64,000 nucleotides of DNA from Fasciola hepatica (GCA_948099385.1 CANUEZ040000029.1:651501-715500), one strand, 5' to 3'. Positions 1 through 14,500 are shown, numbered from the stretch's first letter. Notes: a model not told the origin generated them from the sequence alone. A program made the numbers and translations.

Positions 1-1740
1 AGGTTAAGATTGCATATATGATATGGAGTTGGGTTTAATCCTTGCTGGCTTTCGGTGCATAATAGCAGCTCACAAACAGTGACCAATCTCTCGATGAGGG
101 TGCTTTAGTTCGAAGTGCAGAAATAATTGCTAGAACACTGCTGAGATTGATTATCTGATTTATATAAGTAGCATAACATTTGAATGATAATTATGATGAT
201 ACTGATTTACCATGCATCAGTCGTATGAAACTGACAGGAAAAGTGCCTAAACTGGAAGGTTTGAACAATATATACCGGTGACTAGCAGGTTCACTGTAGC
301 GTGACTGGTCACCACAGCCGACCATTTTGGGCTTCACTTGTTCTCTGACTTCAAACCTAACAATCAAGACAGTGACGGAAGCTATTCCTCTCTGAATGCT
401 ATCATGCCGAGGAACGCAGTAGAAAAGGGAACCGTATGGTCATTTTGTCTCGGTGGCTATCAAGAGTTACGTGCAACCTGTAAGCCCACTAGACCGGTAC
501 CTATTGGGTTCGCATTGACGAGGTAAAAGTACATTTTATAGTGAGTCCCACCGGTCGAATTCGATTTAGCAGGTTATCTATAAGTGTATTCACAATCTTG
601 TGACGGCCGTAACATGGCTGACTTCCTTCGCTAGTACGGTCGACTGTGTAAAGTCGGTTACTAATTCCAAATGCACGGTTAAGCAATGATATGATAAACG
701 GACGATGAAGCCCATGTGGAGCCCCAATTACCAATCTGGATTGAATAATTTAGTCATCAGAGTGACCAAGACCATTTGGCAAACGCTCAACCAAACGGGA
801 TTATCATCAGGCGCACTGCAGGATCATAGAACGTTTAGCCACCTAACTACTCCAAGTTTAGCATGATAATCGGTAGCTAAAATTGTGTTGACAGTTGAAG
901 GTGGAAAACATTATCGAAGACCTCATTGCAAGTAACACATGAAACCATCCCATTATTGTACTAGCCACTTTCGAATCAAAGTAGACTACCTTGGCGACTT
1001 GCAACTTAGTCAGTTCTTTATGAGATTCCAAAACTGCTTAGCATGCATCAAACTGATTCATCTATATCCTCTGATTCACATTGTTAACCGTATCCGCGAA
1101 GCGCACGGACGCCGTTCAGTATTGAATATCCGGTCCCACATTTTGGCCATCTTATGCATTCAAAGGATAGAGAAAAACTTGCCTGTGAGAATTTATGGAG
1201 ATATACCTGGAGGATTAGAAAGAACAGTGTCCACACTCATACTAATGTACATGGAGAGTGAGAAACGAATCAGTGGCGAATACAAAGCCGTTCTTATTGC
1301 AGGATTTTCTCAAAGTCGACCGCATTCTGCTTCTACCTACAAGCTTCGGTCCGTTTTCTAAATGCGTGTGTTGATATGACTGTCAATAAGCATTCCCCAC
1401 AATTAGTAGGCCTAAGGCAAATGACGATCAGCATTTTATATGACATGATGTACGCGGTTCATAATGTAACTTTATCCCATTCAATAAACTGTTCGGGTAC
1501 AAGCCCAAGAGAATTGACAATGAAATCAAATTTGATCGAGAAAGGTCACATGTTAGGGGTTCATCATGACGTGATAATAGGATGGACAGTTGCATTAAAC
1601 TTCTAGTTTCTTCGCGCTACAATTGGAGGCCATCTAGGACCTTAAAGGAATTTTCGCGGTAATTAGGCTTCACAGTGAAGACTTCCTGTCGAAATAAACT
1701 TAAGGAAATTGGTACAACGACCGCCACATACAGTACTCAC
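1..1740. other. HYDIN intron 18, partial, unassigned
   Basis: No segment resembles the next HYDIN repeat on the minus strand. A 140-codon open frame on the plus strand (939-1361) has no recognisable motif and is not annotated as a gene. Confidence 0.4.
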
Positions 1741-2023
1741 AGCAATCAACAGTTCGGACGAAACATATCCCGGTGTGAGATTTGCCGCCTTGGGATCAAA
1801 ACAAATTTCCCAGTCCACAAAGTCACAGTGTGGTGAACCGGGTAGTTGACGAATTTGACTGATATTCGGAGAAAATCCCAACCGGGAGATCTTAGCCAAA
1901 CTGGTCGGTTCAAACCGAAAGGTGATTTGCTCATGACCAGTATTGATCGTGCGAATTACGCGACTGGCAATTGTACCCATGACAACCACACCGAAATCCA
2001 GGAAATACGATGGCAATCGTAGT
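1741..2023 (-). CDS. HYDIN: HYDIN exon 18 (residues 1697-1791), last exon in the window
   Basis: 283 nt. It completes a Lys codon, then reads LPSYFLDFGVVVMGTIASRV, INTGHEQITFRFEP and CFDPKAANLTPG, ending at LLIA before gtgagt. The L-P-x-Y-x-L-D-F-G-x-V-x-x-G opening, N-T-G-H and F-D-P-x-x-A-N-L motifs match HYDIN. The next exon must lie left of position 1, since no matching segment was found in 1-1740. Confidence 0.96.
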
Positions 2024-5000
2024 CTGTAAGTGGCAAAAAAAGACAGGGACGATAATAACAGCTTAAACTGATGTTAGTTTCCAATAGAAGATACGTGACT
2101 CATTCTCTACCATTAAATATTGTGTAGTTATGGGTGTCGAAATCTCGGTCCCTCTATAAAGTTCACTATAGCGGCCGACTTCGACACAATAATCAGAAGA
2201 CGTATTTTGGAAAGAGATTCCATTTCGTTCTGTTTTATCGTATGAAACCAAGTGATTTACCACTGCTATACTGGTGATTAGTTGATGTGAAGATGAAACC
2301 TCATTGGTCGAGATTTATCACGTGGCCAGAGACAAACTCATTAGGCATTTCACTATTTCATAACACCAAGGATCTACACTAGTATCAGCCAATTACCAGC
2401 CTTCCTGTTACAAGTCATTTCCATATTTTTTCGCAGCTTGTGATAACCTGTACGAACTACGAAATTCTTACTTAAAATGAGTGCAATCAGTGACGCTGCG
2501 CGGCATCCGCTTCTCATTCATTCTCGTGTCTCGTAGAATGACTTTGATTAGTCCTAGAAACGAATAACCCCAGAGTATCAGGACACTAGGGAAGAAAATA
2601 CCCAAATATATTTGCAAATATAAAGATTTAGCCGCGAGTCCCATAGAAGCATACAGAATGCACTACTGTAGATGGCTGTTGTTTTGTCAGCGACAAAGTT
2701 TCATTGACGTAATAGCCAACGAATAAATCTTCGCTGATCCTGTTTGATTTCCCCATGTTCAGAATCGATCGCAGTTCCCGTTCGCCGGTTGTCATATTGA
2801 TTTAGATTTGCTCACTTAGCTATACCTTTTTAAAGGCTCATATACGTAAAAGGAGATTTTGATTTTCTGTTCTGTTTTCGATAATGGTAAAAACTTTCTG
2901 GATGATATGTGTATGATCAAGGATTGGTCGGCGGCTTTCGATTATTGGGACTTTGTCACCTACCTAAATCTCCCGTCCAAAGGTTTCTAAAGGGACTTTA
3001 CACCTGGATTGCAAGCGGGCTGGAGGAATTCGTATACACCTCCGGTCCGACTGGCATTCGTATGTTGTGACTGCAGCAGATTAATTTGAGAGGTTAAATG
3101 AAACACATCGAATGATAGGAAACGATAAGACGTTCAAATTTCTGCTAACCGAAATCCGCTATAAACCGCAGATAATAAAATTCTCACCGGCGTTTTCAAT
3201 CAGCTTCTTTCAGTATATTCGGGTGAAAGATGAGCCATTGAAGCACAGAGCAAAAATTACGATCATGAAAACTTTGTCCGAGTCATTTATTCCTAATGCG
3301 AGTGGCAAAAAGTGATCCTTATAGTAACTAGTGTAAACCACAGAAGTGTCGCGGTTTATCCATGTGATTTCAGATCTTTTCCCAGTTTGAACAACCATTT
3401 ACTATGCACTGAGTCCGGTGGCTCTGGAATCATGAAAACTACAGATCAAGAACGAAAAATAGGATTATGGAAACGATAAGAAGGAGTTAGAAATGGGGGC
3501 ACGAGAATCACAAATGAAGTTGTGATTGTGAAATACAGCCCGTATGTAAGTGGATATCCTGGACCCCATCCTGGAAGTGGTTTGTTAGATCAAGCCCAGT
3601 TCCTAAAGTCACCCGTACTCATTTTCCTACCACCATTCACCTGAGTAATTATTGCACGTGAATATCCTGTTGTGATGAGCTTTTGTGTCCAATTCAATAA
3701 TTTTCCTCGTATAGCCATTATTTTACAACCTTTTGGTCAGTCAAATGGAGGTTCGACATTTTCTAACATTAATTTCAAACTAATACAAATGTGTATCTGT
3801 TTCTAAAAAATAATACTGCTTATGGTGTAACCCTTTACCGATCACGTGACAAAGTACGCACTACCAGCCGAAATTAGTTTCAAATATTAGTGCGTCAGAG
3901 ATGCGAGCGAGCACTTTAACTTACTTAGTTGGAACACCGCTTCGTGGCTGCCGCGGTGAAATATTTGTACACACCACGTCAGAGGTAGTTCCACCATCTT
4001 TTTTAGTTCTCCCATTTATTTTCCCTTGTTCTTCCAAAACGAATCGACCCTCCAGTAGATCACACAAGTGATAACGTTCTGCTTCCATCTGTAAACCGAT
4101 ATCCGGTATGTATTCCAATAGCGTAACCGGAATCGAGGTCATCAAGTCCAGTGAGTTTATGAGCGCCTTGTGCACTATTTTGGCCACAAGACACGAGGGT
4201 AGGTGTAGAAATAAAGGATCTAAATCATCACGATTTTCAATCGTTCGTGGTTTCCTAAATTTTTCCTCATTTTCAGCTCTCATCTTTAGTTTTGTTAGAC
4301 GACAAGAGCATACAGCCCTAGGAATATGTTGAGCCTTACTTTTCTGGAGTTGTTGGGTAACATATAGATGCAAATTACTGATCAATTGAGACATCACGTG
4401 CTCGAATACAGGGGAATCCACAGGCGTCGGTTTTGAGGGGTCAGAATTCTCGCCTGGAGTTCTGTCAATGTGTTTACGCTTCGTTGATGAGTAATAGCGA
4501 GGTAAATCCATCATCAACCGGGGGAAATCAGCCACGCCTCGGAGTGTTATCCTTCTGGGCTCGAAATGAGCAACTTGCAGTTTAATGACTCGTTCGAAAG
4601 TACATGGCTTTCTAGCTAAATACGTGATATTGATCTGGCAGAGCTCACCGGCACTCAAGCATCCACTGGCTGGTTCAACTGTCAGCTGACCGGTAATTAT
4701 ATCACTGGGATTCGGTGCGTCTGATAGTTCCTCATTTGGTTCTTCCGAACACGATTCTTCTGGGAAAACAATAAATTCGAAGCTCACTTGACCTGTATTT
4801 AGCAGATTAATTTGACTAACAGCAGGTTTATCATATCGCACCGGTTCATATAAAATTTCTGTTCGATCCAGGTCGTATTCTATTTCAGACGCTCCCCCGC
4901 TTAATTCAACGGAGTAGGTTGGACCACCATCCACCTCACACAATGCCTCCACATTACCTTCCACATTCGCGTGTCCGAAAAACACAAAACTAATCGGCTG

Positions 5001-8000
5001 ACTTTGTTCAGGTTCCAATTCTCCATAGATTGGTGTGATGTCGAACAATTCTTCTATTCCCAAAGGAACCACATCATTATCTTTTTCCAGCAACAATTTC
5101 AGTGTTTCATTTTCAGACGTCTTCTGTTCTTCCAGGTTTGCGTGCAGATCATCGCTTTCCTCGGATGCTGAATCTTGAGTAATATGTACTCTTTTTGATT
5201 CATCGAGATGAATTTGTTCCGCATCTGTTACAAGCTGCAAGTCCTTCTCATTCAACTTCTCATCATCGACATACTGGTGTTCTTCATTTTGACACTCATT
5301 CTTACGTGGTTCATCCACTGATTGTCTAACCACATCCTTATCAACTTCACTGTGATCCAGTTCTGTGGTTTCAAAACATTGACTCCCTGATTTCGGTGAT
5401 TTCAGTCGTGCTTGACGTTTGAACACAATATTGGTACGCTGACCGACCAGAAAACTCCATCGGAATCGAACTGGGAGTGGACTAACGTTTTTCATCGTCA
5501 CTTGTCTGGTGACTTCTGTATGATTTAGTATATAACCAAATGAAATGCGATTCGTGTCAAATTCCAGATTTGGGAAATGCACCTCGCCAACCAAACGGAC
5601 TGCATCCTAAACAAAATGACAGAAGAAAACAAACACAAATTCAAAAATGTTACTATTCACGACTGGCTGAATAAGAAAACAACCAATCTATCGCAAGAAC
5701 CAACTATTCTGTCTAACTTTATTGAGTGCATGTTTGTACCTTTCAAAGTTTTCTAGACTGTTTTTTATTCTTATCTGCACTCATACCATAACGGATTTCC
5801 AGGAAAAAAGGTGATTGGAGGACAAATGAGAGCGCAGTGCTAAGGGATGATTTGTTACACTCACACAAAATGGACAGCTAAATTCAATTCTTTCAACTAC
5901 TACCCCTTAGAAATTCTGTGTTCTGGCTTTGGTTGTTACCTGGTGGGGCCGCAGAGTAAGAAGTGAAACAATTCAAAGCCAAAAATGCCAAAATCGTGTA
6001 AATGAAGAAAGCTTGAATGTAAATAGCTCAGTGAGCGATGCACTTAACAGTGTCGCTCCATGTCTCCAACCATCCAGTGGGCGGATTGCATCAACCCCAA
6101 CAAGGAAGGGTGACGGGTCCTACTCGGCCAGGCCTACTGGCTAAGTTCTTCATTCCTTTTCGCCATGTTATGGACTGACATCCTCAATCCATCTTCCAAC
6201 CGCTTCCGATACGGAAAAGAATGCACACCGAAGAGGTCTATCTGTGGGCGTGGGTAGCACATGTCCAACCATTTTATTCTTTAGATTGAGCGTTTGCGCT
6301 AGGAACTGACCTCTAGGTCCAGACACCCTAGGTTTAACCTCGGTATTGCTGGCAAGGTGATCTAACCATCCTCGAGCAATTCCGCGAATGCATAAATGGT
6401 CATGAATTGGTAGTCTTCTAATACCGCTCGTTTGAAATGTCCGCGTTTCTGAACCGGATAAAGGAATAAGGATGTATAATACAATCAACTGGTTCCTGTC
6501 AAAGAAGTGATGTCGTATCCACAAAAGTGTCGTCTGACCTAATAAACCTGAAATCCAAAACTTGAATACCCCCACATTTTCTATTAACCTTCCGGACTGT
6601 GTTGGTGCTACACTAAGCCTTTTCTTTGCGGCGGAAGCTCTAGTTCAAGTAGATAAGTTTCGTTACATGGTTACATACAACTCATGAGGTAGGCAGGTAC
6701 CGGATTAAGTGTCATCACGTATACAGATAGCGCGATTGGCTTTTACCAATCTGAGCCAACTGTGGCCCCGGCATGGCATCCAACTGTCTATCAGGGGTCC
6801 AGTGTTTGCTGTGGTGAGTAGATCTGTTCTCTTATACGGCTCAGAAACATGATCATTCAAATTAGGAGAGAGGCGAAGATTGTTGGTTTTTGAACACTGA
6901 TATCTCCGTAACATTCCTCCAGTATGGTGGGAACAAGGCATTAGAAATGACGAGGTTAAGCGTAGGATGTTGGGAACCAGTGGTCAGTCTCTGGACCAAG
7001 TACTGAATCTAAACAGGTTAAGGTGGTTGGGACATGTATTGCGCGTGCCTGACGACAGACTTCTTCAGAGTATGCTGTCATCCGATGAAGGTATTGGTTA
7101 AAAGGTAGGTCGAGGTGGTAAGTCCATGATATGACAAAAAGGTGTGAAAACTCTGACCAGTGGACTTGGTTAGGTAAAGCGTGTTTGACTTCCAGGTTAA
7201 GGTTCACGTGATCTGCCTGCCAGATGGCTGTTGTTTGTTGTCGCGGCCAGTGGAGGATATGACCAGGTATGGTGACCAGCAGCGCTCATATTCACACACT
7301 CTCTTTATCAACTTGATACTGATTTTTGTACTTATTTTATCACTTTTTTACTCCCGTTGATTAGTTTGATTTCCGACTGAGGTTCCCGCCGAGAGACAGC
7401 CTCCAAGATTGACGAACCCGGTACACAGTCAGTGATGGTTGTTCGACCCGAACTGAACAAACTGCAAAATAATGGGGGTAGTCTCAGGTAGCCCAGTGGT
7501 TAACGTGTGACACACGCGTTCCACTTAGCCGGTGTTTTGTTCCGTCTATTGCGAAGACCTTTCTGCCTTCGAATCACTTCAGTTGATTAGCTCAGGACAC
7601 TTTGTTCATACAGAAAGAAACAGTCACTGTCACCAATCAATGCAACACAAACCAATCGGTTCAAGGTCGCATCGGTTAACCTCTCTTCCAGTTGGTCGAT
7701 TGGCGATAGGGCCAGCTACTAGTTGACGGGATTCCGGTCCCGTCTTAGCAATCCGTTGTCTTGTTGCTTGCGCATCCGTTCCCTCAATCATTGACCTAGA
7801 TTCTGTACAGGGGCTTATGTACTGACTGCTAACGGGACTTGACAGTCGATCGATGATGAGTCAGCCCATACTCTCACAGTCGGTTCGACTCAAAATCAGG
7901 ATGTATTTGAGATATAATGCGATTAGAATTCCCGGAAAGTTAGATGAAACTTGATTTTCAATGGTGATGAGAATGCTGACACTTTGGGCTCATTTTGATG

Positions 8001-9028
8001 TCTCCGTAACATTCCCCCAGTATGGTGGGACCAAGGCATTAGAAACGACGAGGTTAAGCGTAGGATGTTGGGAACCAGTGGTCAGTCTCTGGACCAAGTA
8101 CTGAATCTAAACAGGTTAAGGTGGTTGGGACATGTATTGCGCGTGCCTGACGACAGACTTCTTCAGAGTATGCTGTCATCCGGTGAAGGTAATGGTTAAA
8201 AGGTAGGTCGAGGTGGTAAGTCCATGATATGACAAAAAGGTGTGAAAACTCTGACCAGTGGACTTGGTTAGGTAAAGCGTGTTTGACTTCCAGGTTAAGG
8301 TTCACGTGATCTGCCTGCCAGATGTCTGGAGACATTAAGTGATATGATTGGTTGTCGCGGCCAGTGGAGTAGTTGCATTCGAACTCTTTCTTTGTATTTG
8401 TGATTTTCGCTTCTTACCTTGCTTTCGGCTCTTTTTCACTTAATGCTTCTATTCTTTAGTCTTTGTCTCGGCTATAATGTTACGTAACAATCGAAATCAG
8501 AACATAGAAGTGCGAGGTTGTTGGTTGAATGCTTTAATCTGAACTCTGGACAGGCTTCCAACTGTTTGATTGGTGTAAGTACAGTCACGGATTATGGTCC
8601 ATCTACTTTGATGTCCATTATGGATAGTGTCTGTCTTTTCAACGGACATCAATACATCAGACTTTGAACAAACTTATCATGAATATTTCAACCGAAGCTG
8701 TTTACGGCTTGCGATCAAACTTCCGCGGTGGACGGTGTTTCAAAATACTGAATCAAAGGTTCTAGGTACTGGTCAAATTTGTAACTGAGCTAGATTAACT
8801 GATGGAAATTAGACGAATATTGGGAACAGCGATAAATCAGTATAAACAGTGAACCTACAGATTTCCTACAATTATGCTGTATAGTCTGTCCAAAATATTC
8901 GGGATCAATTCAGTTTGGCTGAAATTTGGACATACGGTCGAATCCCCGTCTATACAACTGTTACTACTCTCAGTAACCAAAAAGATACAACAGACACCAT
9001 TGTGTTCAGCGACAGAGAGAGAGAGAGA

Positions 9029-9081
<53 letters not shown>

Positions 9082-9082
9082 G

Positions 9083-9126
<44 letters not shown>

Positions 9127-9295
9127 AGTATCAGTGGTGTAAACTGGAATTCGGTCGTACGTCGAAATCTCGACCGAATTGAGATGACCCCGAAACTCTT
9201 GGAGTAGACTATACATCTCGAGAACAGAGCACAGCAGAATTAGGCTGCATAGCTTGTATCCTGATAGACTCCGCTGTCTCTCAGCAGATAATAAC

Positions 9296-9354
<59 letters not shown>

Positions 9355-11519
9355 GTTATAGATTATATAAAACATTACGACAGGTAAAAAACATTAGCTC
9401 GACACAAAGCACCTGATCGACCGCACAACTGCGTTCTCTGTGATCTTCTGTGCCACCAACTCACGTTAACTACAGCTTGCCGAGGCAATTGCGATCCAAA
9501 GACGGAAACTTAGTTTGTACAAACAATAGGATTTACTTGTTACCCGGGCGTTGTCCTGGTAAAAACATGACGCTTTTGAACTTATCACCGGTAATGTTTT
9601 TCTCATTATTACAACGTGTGTACCTGATGAGAGACAACGGAGTCTATCCGGAAGCAGATTGTGCAACGTGACTCTGCCGGGTTTTTTTTTCAAGTTCGCA
9701 TCGAGAAAAGGCTGTTTCAAAATTTTCAGACTCTACATAGTCGGCTTGCGCAGTTTTCGGTTGAACAAGCTGCTCTTTTTACTTTGTGTCCCACTGAATT
9801 TTTCCGCATTCTAAGTTGTTGCTTCCCAGCGGTTTGGGCTGTTATTCTGTGCAAAGATTTCAATGCTGACGAAGAAATTTTGGATAACAAGCGCTCTTTT
9901 TTAAACCGTTCGAACAATATGCTTGTCAAACTATGGGAACTTTATTGTAATCCATACGAGAAATTTTCACGAACGATTTATACACACATTCCACTGATCC
10001 GGTTGTTGTTCTATATTGGGTCACATTTTTACTCATTCCCTAATGAATTTTTGCCAAAATTTGGGCGCTTGTTTTTAATCAATAGAATTCAATAAATGTA
10101 TACAACATACACAATGCAGTACAATGAAAATCATGCAGACCTTGCATATCGTCAAGAACGTACAAATAGTTCGGTGAAATCAGAATATTGTTATGCTCAC
10201 GCACTTTGTCCATTGCAACTTACGGTCTGCGGATGTTGTTCATAGCGCACGAATAATAGTTCATCAGCCCGTCTACTGTACTGGTCATTCTGATATGCCG
10301 GATCAAACTGCACATGAATGGGAACAGATTGGCCTGCTTCCAGATGCAAATTCTAAAAGTGGACAGAATAGACTGATGCTTCAATTTACAAGTAGTAGTG
10401 CCAATTTTGGTCTACTACAAGAACCAAGTGGCTCTAATCTTCATGACGAAAAGGTCCTCGAGAAATTCATCTGTGCTAAAGCCTTATTTCTTTGCACGAT
10501 CCGTTAGAATAAAACCTTGGAAAGAGAACATCAAGAGGAAACTAGACACGAAAAGAACAATTTCCACGATTCATTTACTGTTGTTTATGAATGCAATCAA
10601 AAATCCTAAATGACTAAATATGATAAATGAATAGGCTACTGAAGTGAGTTTTCATATGGCAAAAAAAACCCAGCAACAGGAAACATTCATATTTCAACCG
10701 TATTTCGAATGAAAAAATGTTTTCAGGACCGTATTCTAGTGTAGTGAGACGGAAAGAAGAAAATAACTTTGGCTGAATCTGTTCTTGGTTTACCTGTTTG
10801 GAAACTGCTAGTCCGTTGTCCAGTAGAGAAAATGGGTACACCAACTCCAGCAAGCAAGTCAATGGAAGTCCTGAGTCATTCCGTAAACACAATTCCTGAG
10901 TTTGCTTTTCCAAATGGTCTGTTGGACTCTGCAGAGTTATCGAGCAAAATGAATAGGCAGTTGATCGTGTGGCACAATATTTTCAAACAGTATGAGATAC
11001 GAGACCAAATTAGGTACTTTTGGATACTCCGCAAATATTTAACATCAGTAACCCACCCAAATAGCACCCACCAATTGGTTTGTTGTTTAGTAGGAAATCC
11101 GTTTTAGCCCGATGGACTCAACCAACTGATTAGAGGTGGTTTCACTAAGTTGGGTAGAGTGCACGCACGGATTTTTCAGTGTTGGGATCGTTTCAACATC
11201 AGAAAATTTGTTCTATGAACTACAGGTACGATATCCGAAATCACTGGAGGAAGTCGAAATTCGCAACTTGCTACTGTGACGTTTGATAGTAGGCAATTCA
11301 GTTTGAAAGCAACGGCGGCGGCCAATGTGCATGTAAAATCATATGCCCGATTCCTCATGCACTCAAGAACACGCCAGCGGTAAGAGAACCATCTGTTAGA
11401 TGCATAGCGTATATCAAATACATGCAGAGAAGGAGTCAGAGAAAAATAATCATCCAAGTGATGTTTGCCGACACTTTTCATGCAGCGCCTTTTTGAAGTA
11501 AACAGGTTTTAGAAGTAGG

Positions 11520-11597
<78 letters not shown>

Positions 11598-14500
11598 CAT
11601 AATACTGCATAATATAAGGTCACATCTAGAAAGTTATATGTTTATTAGTTGTTTTATTACTTGTGCTCAACTTCCAACTCACTTTCGAAAACCACGTGAA
11701 ATAGTGATTTGTAGGTCTATCCTTTCTAGAGATTACCCTCAGTGTATATCCACCGAGTGGCAAGCGTGAAATGCGTGAATTCAGTCAAACATATTCTTCA
11801 ATAGACATATCGGAGTAGCCTTTAACGGCTTGCCCTTACCCCTTAAAATTACCCGTAAATTATTAATGACGCTTTTCTGACTGGGGCCTCAAAAGAAAAT
11901 GATGATGGAATTAGTCATAGATGCCGACTGCTGTGTGGGTGGCTAGGTGCGAACGTCCGAAGCCAGTGATGGGTGTACCCTTGGGCCGTGTAGTAGTAAT
12001 GGTAAACAGACTTTGAAAGCCATCCCGGATAACCTGGGGTCTAGATAATCGACTCACAATCGTTCACCTCAATTTGGGCTTAGTGGATGTGCAATTTTGT
12101 TGAGTCCTATCAAGACTGAAGAAGATGTACAATGTTTTCACAGTTTTATTAGTGAGCTGAATGTTGATACTGTACGAATTATTATTTCATGAAACAACTC
12201 AAATCTCTCAATACTCAAGTTGATTAAAACTAACTCGTATCCCTTTGAATTGTACATAGTGCATGTAATAACGAAGACAGATCATGTATAGCAAAATAAT
12301 GAGAACTTACCTTTTCAACTCGATAGATCAGTTCATGTGAAGATAGGTAAACTAGGGGAGCAATAAATTCCACCGCACAATTGACTGTCTTGATGAGTGT
12401 CTTGGCTCCTTTACGACCCAAAATAGTATGACACAAGATTTTCCTGCTTACTGTTCCAGGTCTGGAGCACACACAGAGGACAACAACCAAAAGAAACAAT
12501 GCAGAAAGAAAAGTCAGTACGTTTTCAAGGTGGTGAGACCGAATCCAAAATACACAGAATTCAGTTTCAGCATCATGTCGAATAGCACTTAACCACGTGT
12601 CTGAGAGTGGACTGGTGTCCTCAAAATTGCCTGGCAAGAAGTGACATAGCGGTAGCGAAATAAACTCGGATAGATCAATTATGAGAGTGCTAATGTAAAC
12701 TCAGATGAATGAAGAAGGATTCGTACTACAACGACATAACAAATCGCAGATAGATTACAGTCCTCATTCAGTTAGCGTGTTTCATTAATACACATTCCAA
12801 AATCTGAACAATTCTACATTGGCAAGTCAGTTTGTCATGATTTTTAAACCAGAAACATTTCCGTGTAGATCGAACAATTTTATCAACAATACTGTTGATA
12901 AAATCAACAGTATTAATACCAACAATAACAACATCATCCATAATAACTTACCGGTCATGTTTCAATAGAGAAACGAATGATTTCGGCCCTGATCATGCGT
13001 GGAGAACATAACTATTTCAGAATGTTTAACAAGCGTATGATTAAAAACGAGGTGATCGATAAGTTCAAATGTCGTAATTTCGACAACGGTGGGTTTTACA
13101 GACAAACTGTGGAAAAAACTATATGTTAACTCTGATACGTACATTGATTGACTGTTAACTGTGATCTTTCAGGGTTATGACTTAAATCTGAACTTTGCTC
13201 TTCCTTAACGAAGGTAGACAGCGAGAGCTGTCACGATCAGCTTTGATATTGTCCTCAAATCGGACAGTCGTAAATCCTCCCGATGATAGCTTACGTAAGT
13301 TTGTCACTGAACTTACTTTTTACTGATGCGTCCAAAAGATGTGGTTTCTTGAAGGAGTTGAGCATTGTCAACTAATCATAATCATAATCCCTTGCAAATA
13401 TCAATTAGAAAATTTATAGACAACTAATCTGTATGGCTAGAAGAAGTGTGTTAGGTGACGATGTTACATAATAAGAAATCAGAATGAAAGAATTCAGGTT
13501 TGAAGCGATGTGTAGACTGTCTGATTATTGACCTACCAAAATAATTCATTGTGCAGGTTCAGCTTATCGATTTTGTTTCAACAAAGCGTTATTTAAAAAA
13601 AACACCATGGAACGACTGTCTGTCTTGAAGTTGCAAAGTATCAGCTCCGGTTGGAAAGATGGGAAATTCTTATTCTGTGATTCAACAACCGTACACGTGT
13701 AATCCTCGTACAACACCGAAGCACAAAATGAAGCAAACAAACAGTGAGAATCGTACGAATCACTGTAGACTCATGGTTGAATATTCATTTGGAATATGTT
13801 CCAACTGAATTGAGGACTGTATGGAATAAAAGCCATAAAACGTAAGCAACGGTAAAAATCAGACTATATGAAGCGAAGAGTTTTTCGCTAAGAAATCATT
13901 TCTTTCTCTCCCTTCTCTTCTATCAACTGAAAACAACACTATTTTTGTTTATCTCCACTTGTTCTAAACTGATCTGCGGCGAGCTAAAAATAAGCCAACT
14001 TGGTTTTCATGGTAGAACAGTTTGAAAATGTAGACCTTTACCTTGGAACTTTTTTGCCAATAAAACCTTATCGGCCCTCATCAGTGGTGTAGAAAAACGC
14101 GTGTTGGTTACTAGTTCAAATGTCATTACAACCCAAAGAAGTCAATAAAAAACTGTCGTATGACATTTGTGGGTTCATGGGTCAGAACATATCACGTACG
14201 CTGGACTGGACACCTCTAATGTGACATCCGCGCTCGCTCCAGGGCCAATTTCAAAACGGTGGGGTGTAATGATCCAGGTTGAATCGGACATATCCGGCTG
14301 TGGACAAAAAATGAGGCTGATAACTGTTTTTTGCAAGAAAACGACCGCCTAAACCACTGACTGACCGATGGAATGGATGAATCTATGATTGAAATAGAGC
14401 ATGAATACTTCAACCGAATATAAAAGAACACTGCCCACCTTTGCATCGGATACTGACTGCCGTCGAACCGAATGGCCTTCTATGGACCATATAAGCTGTT

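Noticed and set aside
939..1361. 140-codon plus-strand ORF
   Set aside because: No motif, no splice context and no link to the HYDIN repeat pattern on either strand.
7485..7560. SINE with an A-box-like start
   Set aside because: No B box at the required distance; mentioned only in the intron note.
6956..8335. Two minus-strand ORFs with the same 83-residue protein
   Set aside because: They are antisense to the two nearly identical RTE tails on the plus strand; the RTE reading has the recognisable motifs.
8874..9375. Overlapping long ORFs rich in Glu-Arg, Leu-Ser and poly-Leu
   Set aside because: They are produced by the GA and TAA microsatellites in all frames and have no independent coding support.
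9661..10095. 144-codon plus-strand ORF followed by AATAAA-like sequence
   Set aside because: No family motif, and it lies in HYDIN intron 16; the AATAAA is expected by chance in A/T-rich DNA.
12952..13106. A HYDIN exon between exons 13 and 14
   Set aside because: Splice sites are strong, but the reading frame meets a stop and the length breaks the phase. Exons 13 and 14 join in phase and in family order without it. Kept only as a finding.
14040..14090. Hammerhead-ribozyme-like CTGATGAG on the minus strand
   Set aside because: The second core reads CGATAA instead of CGAAA and the stem II is too short, so it does not form the expected fold. Hammerheads are known in fluke SINEs, so I checked.
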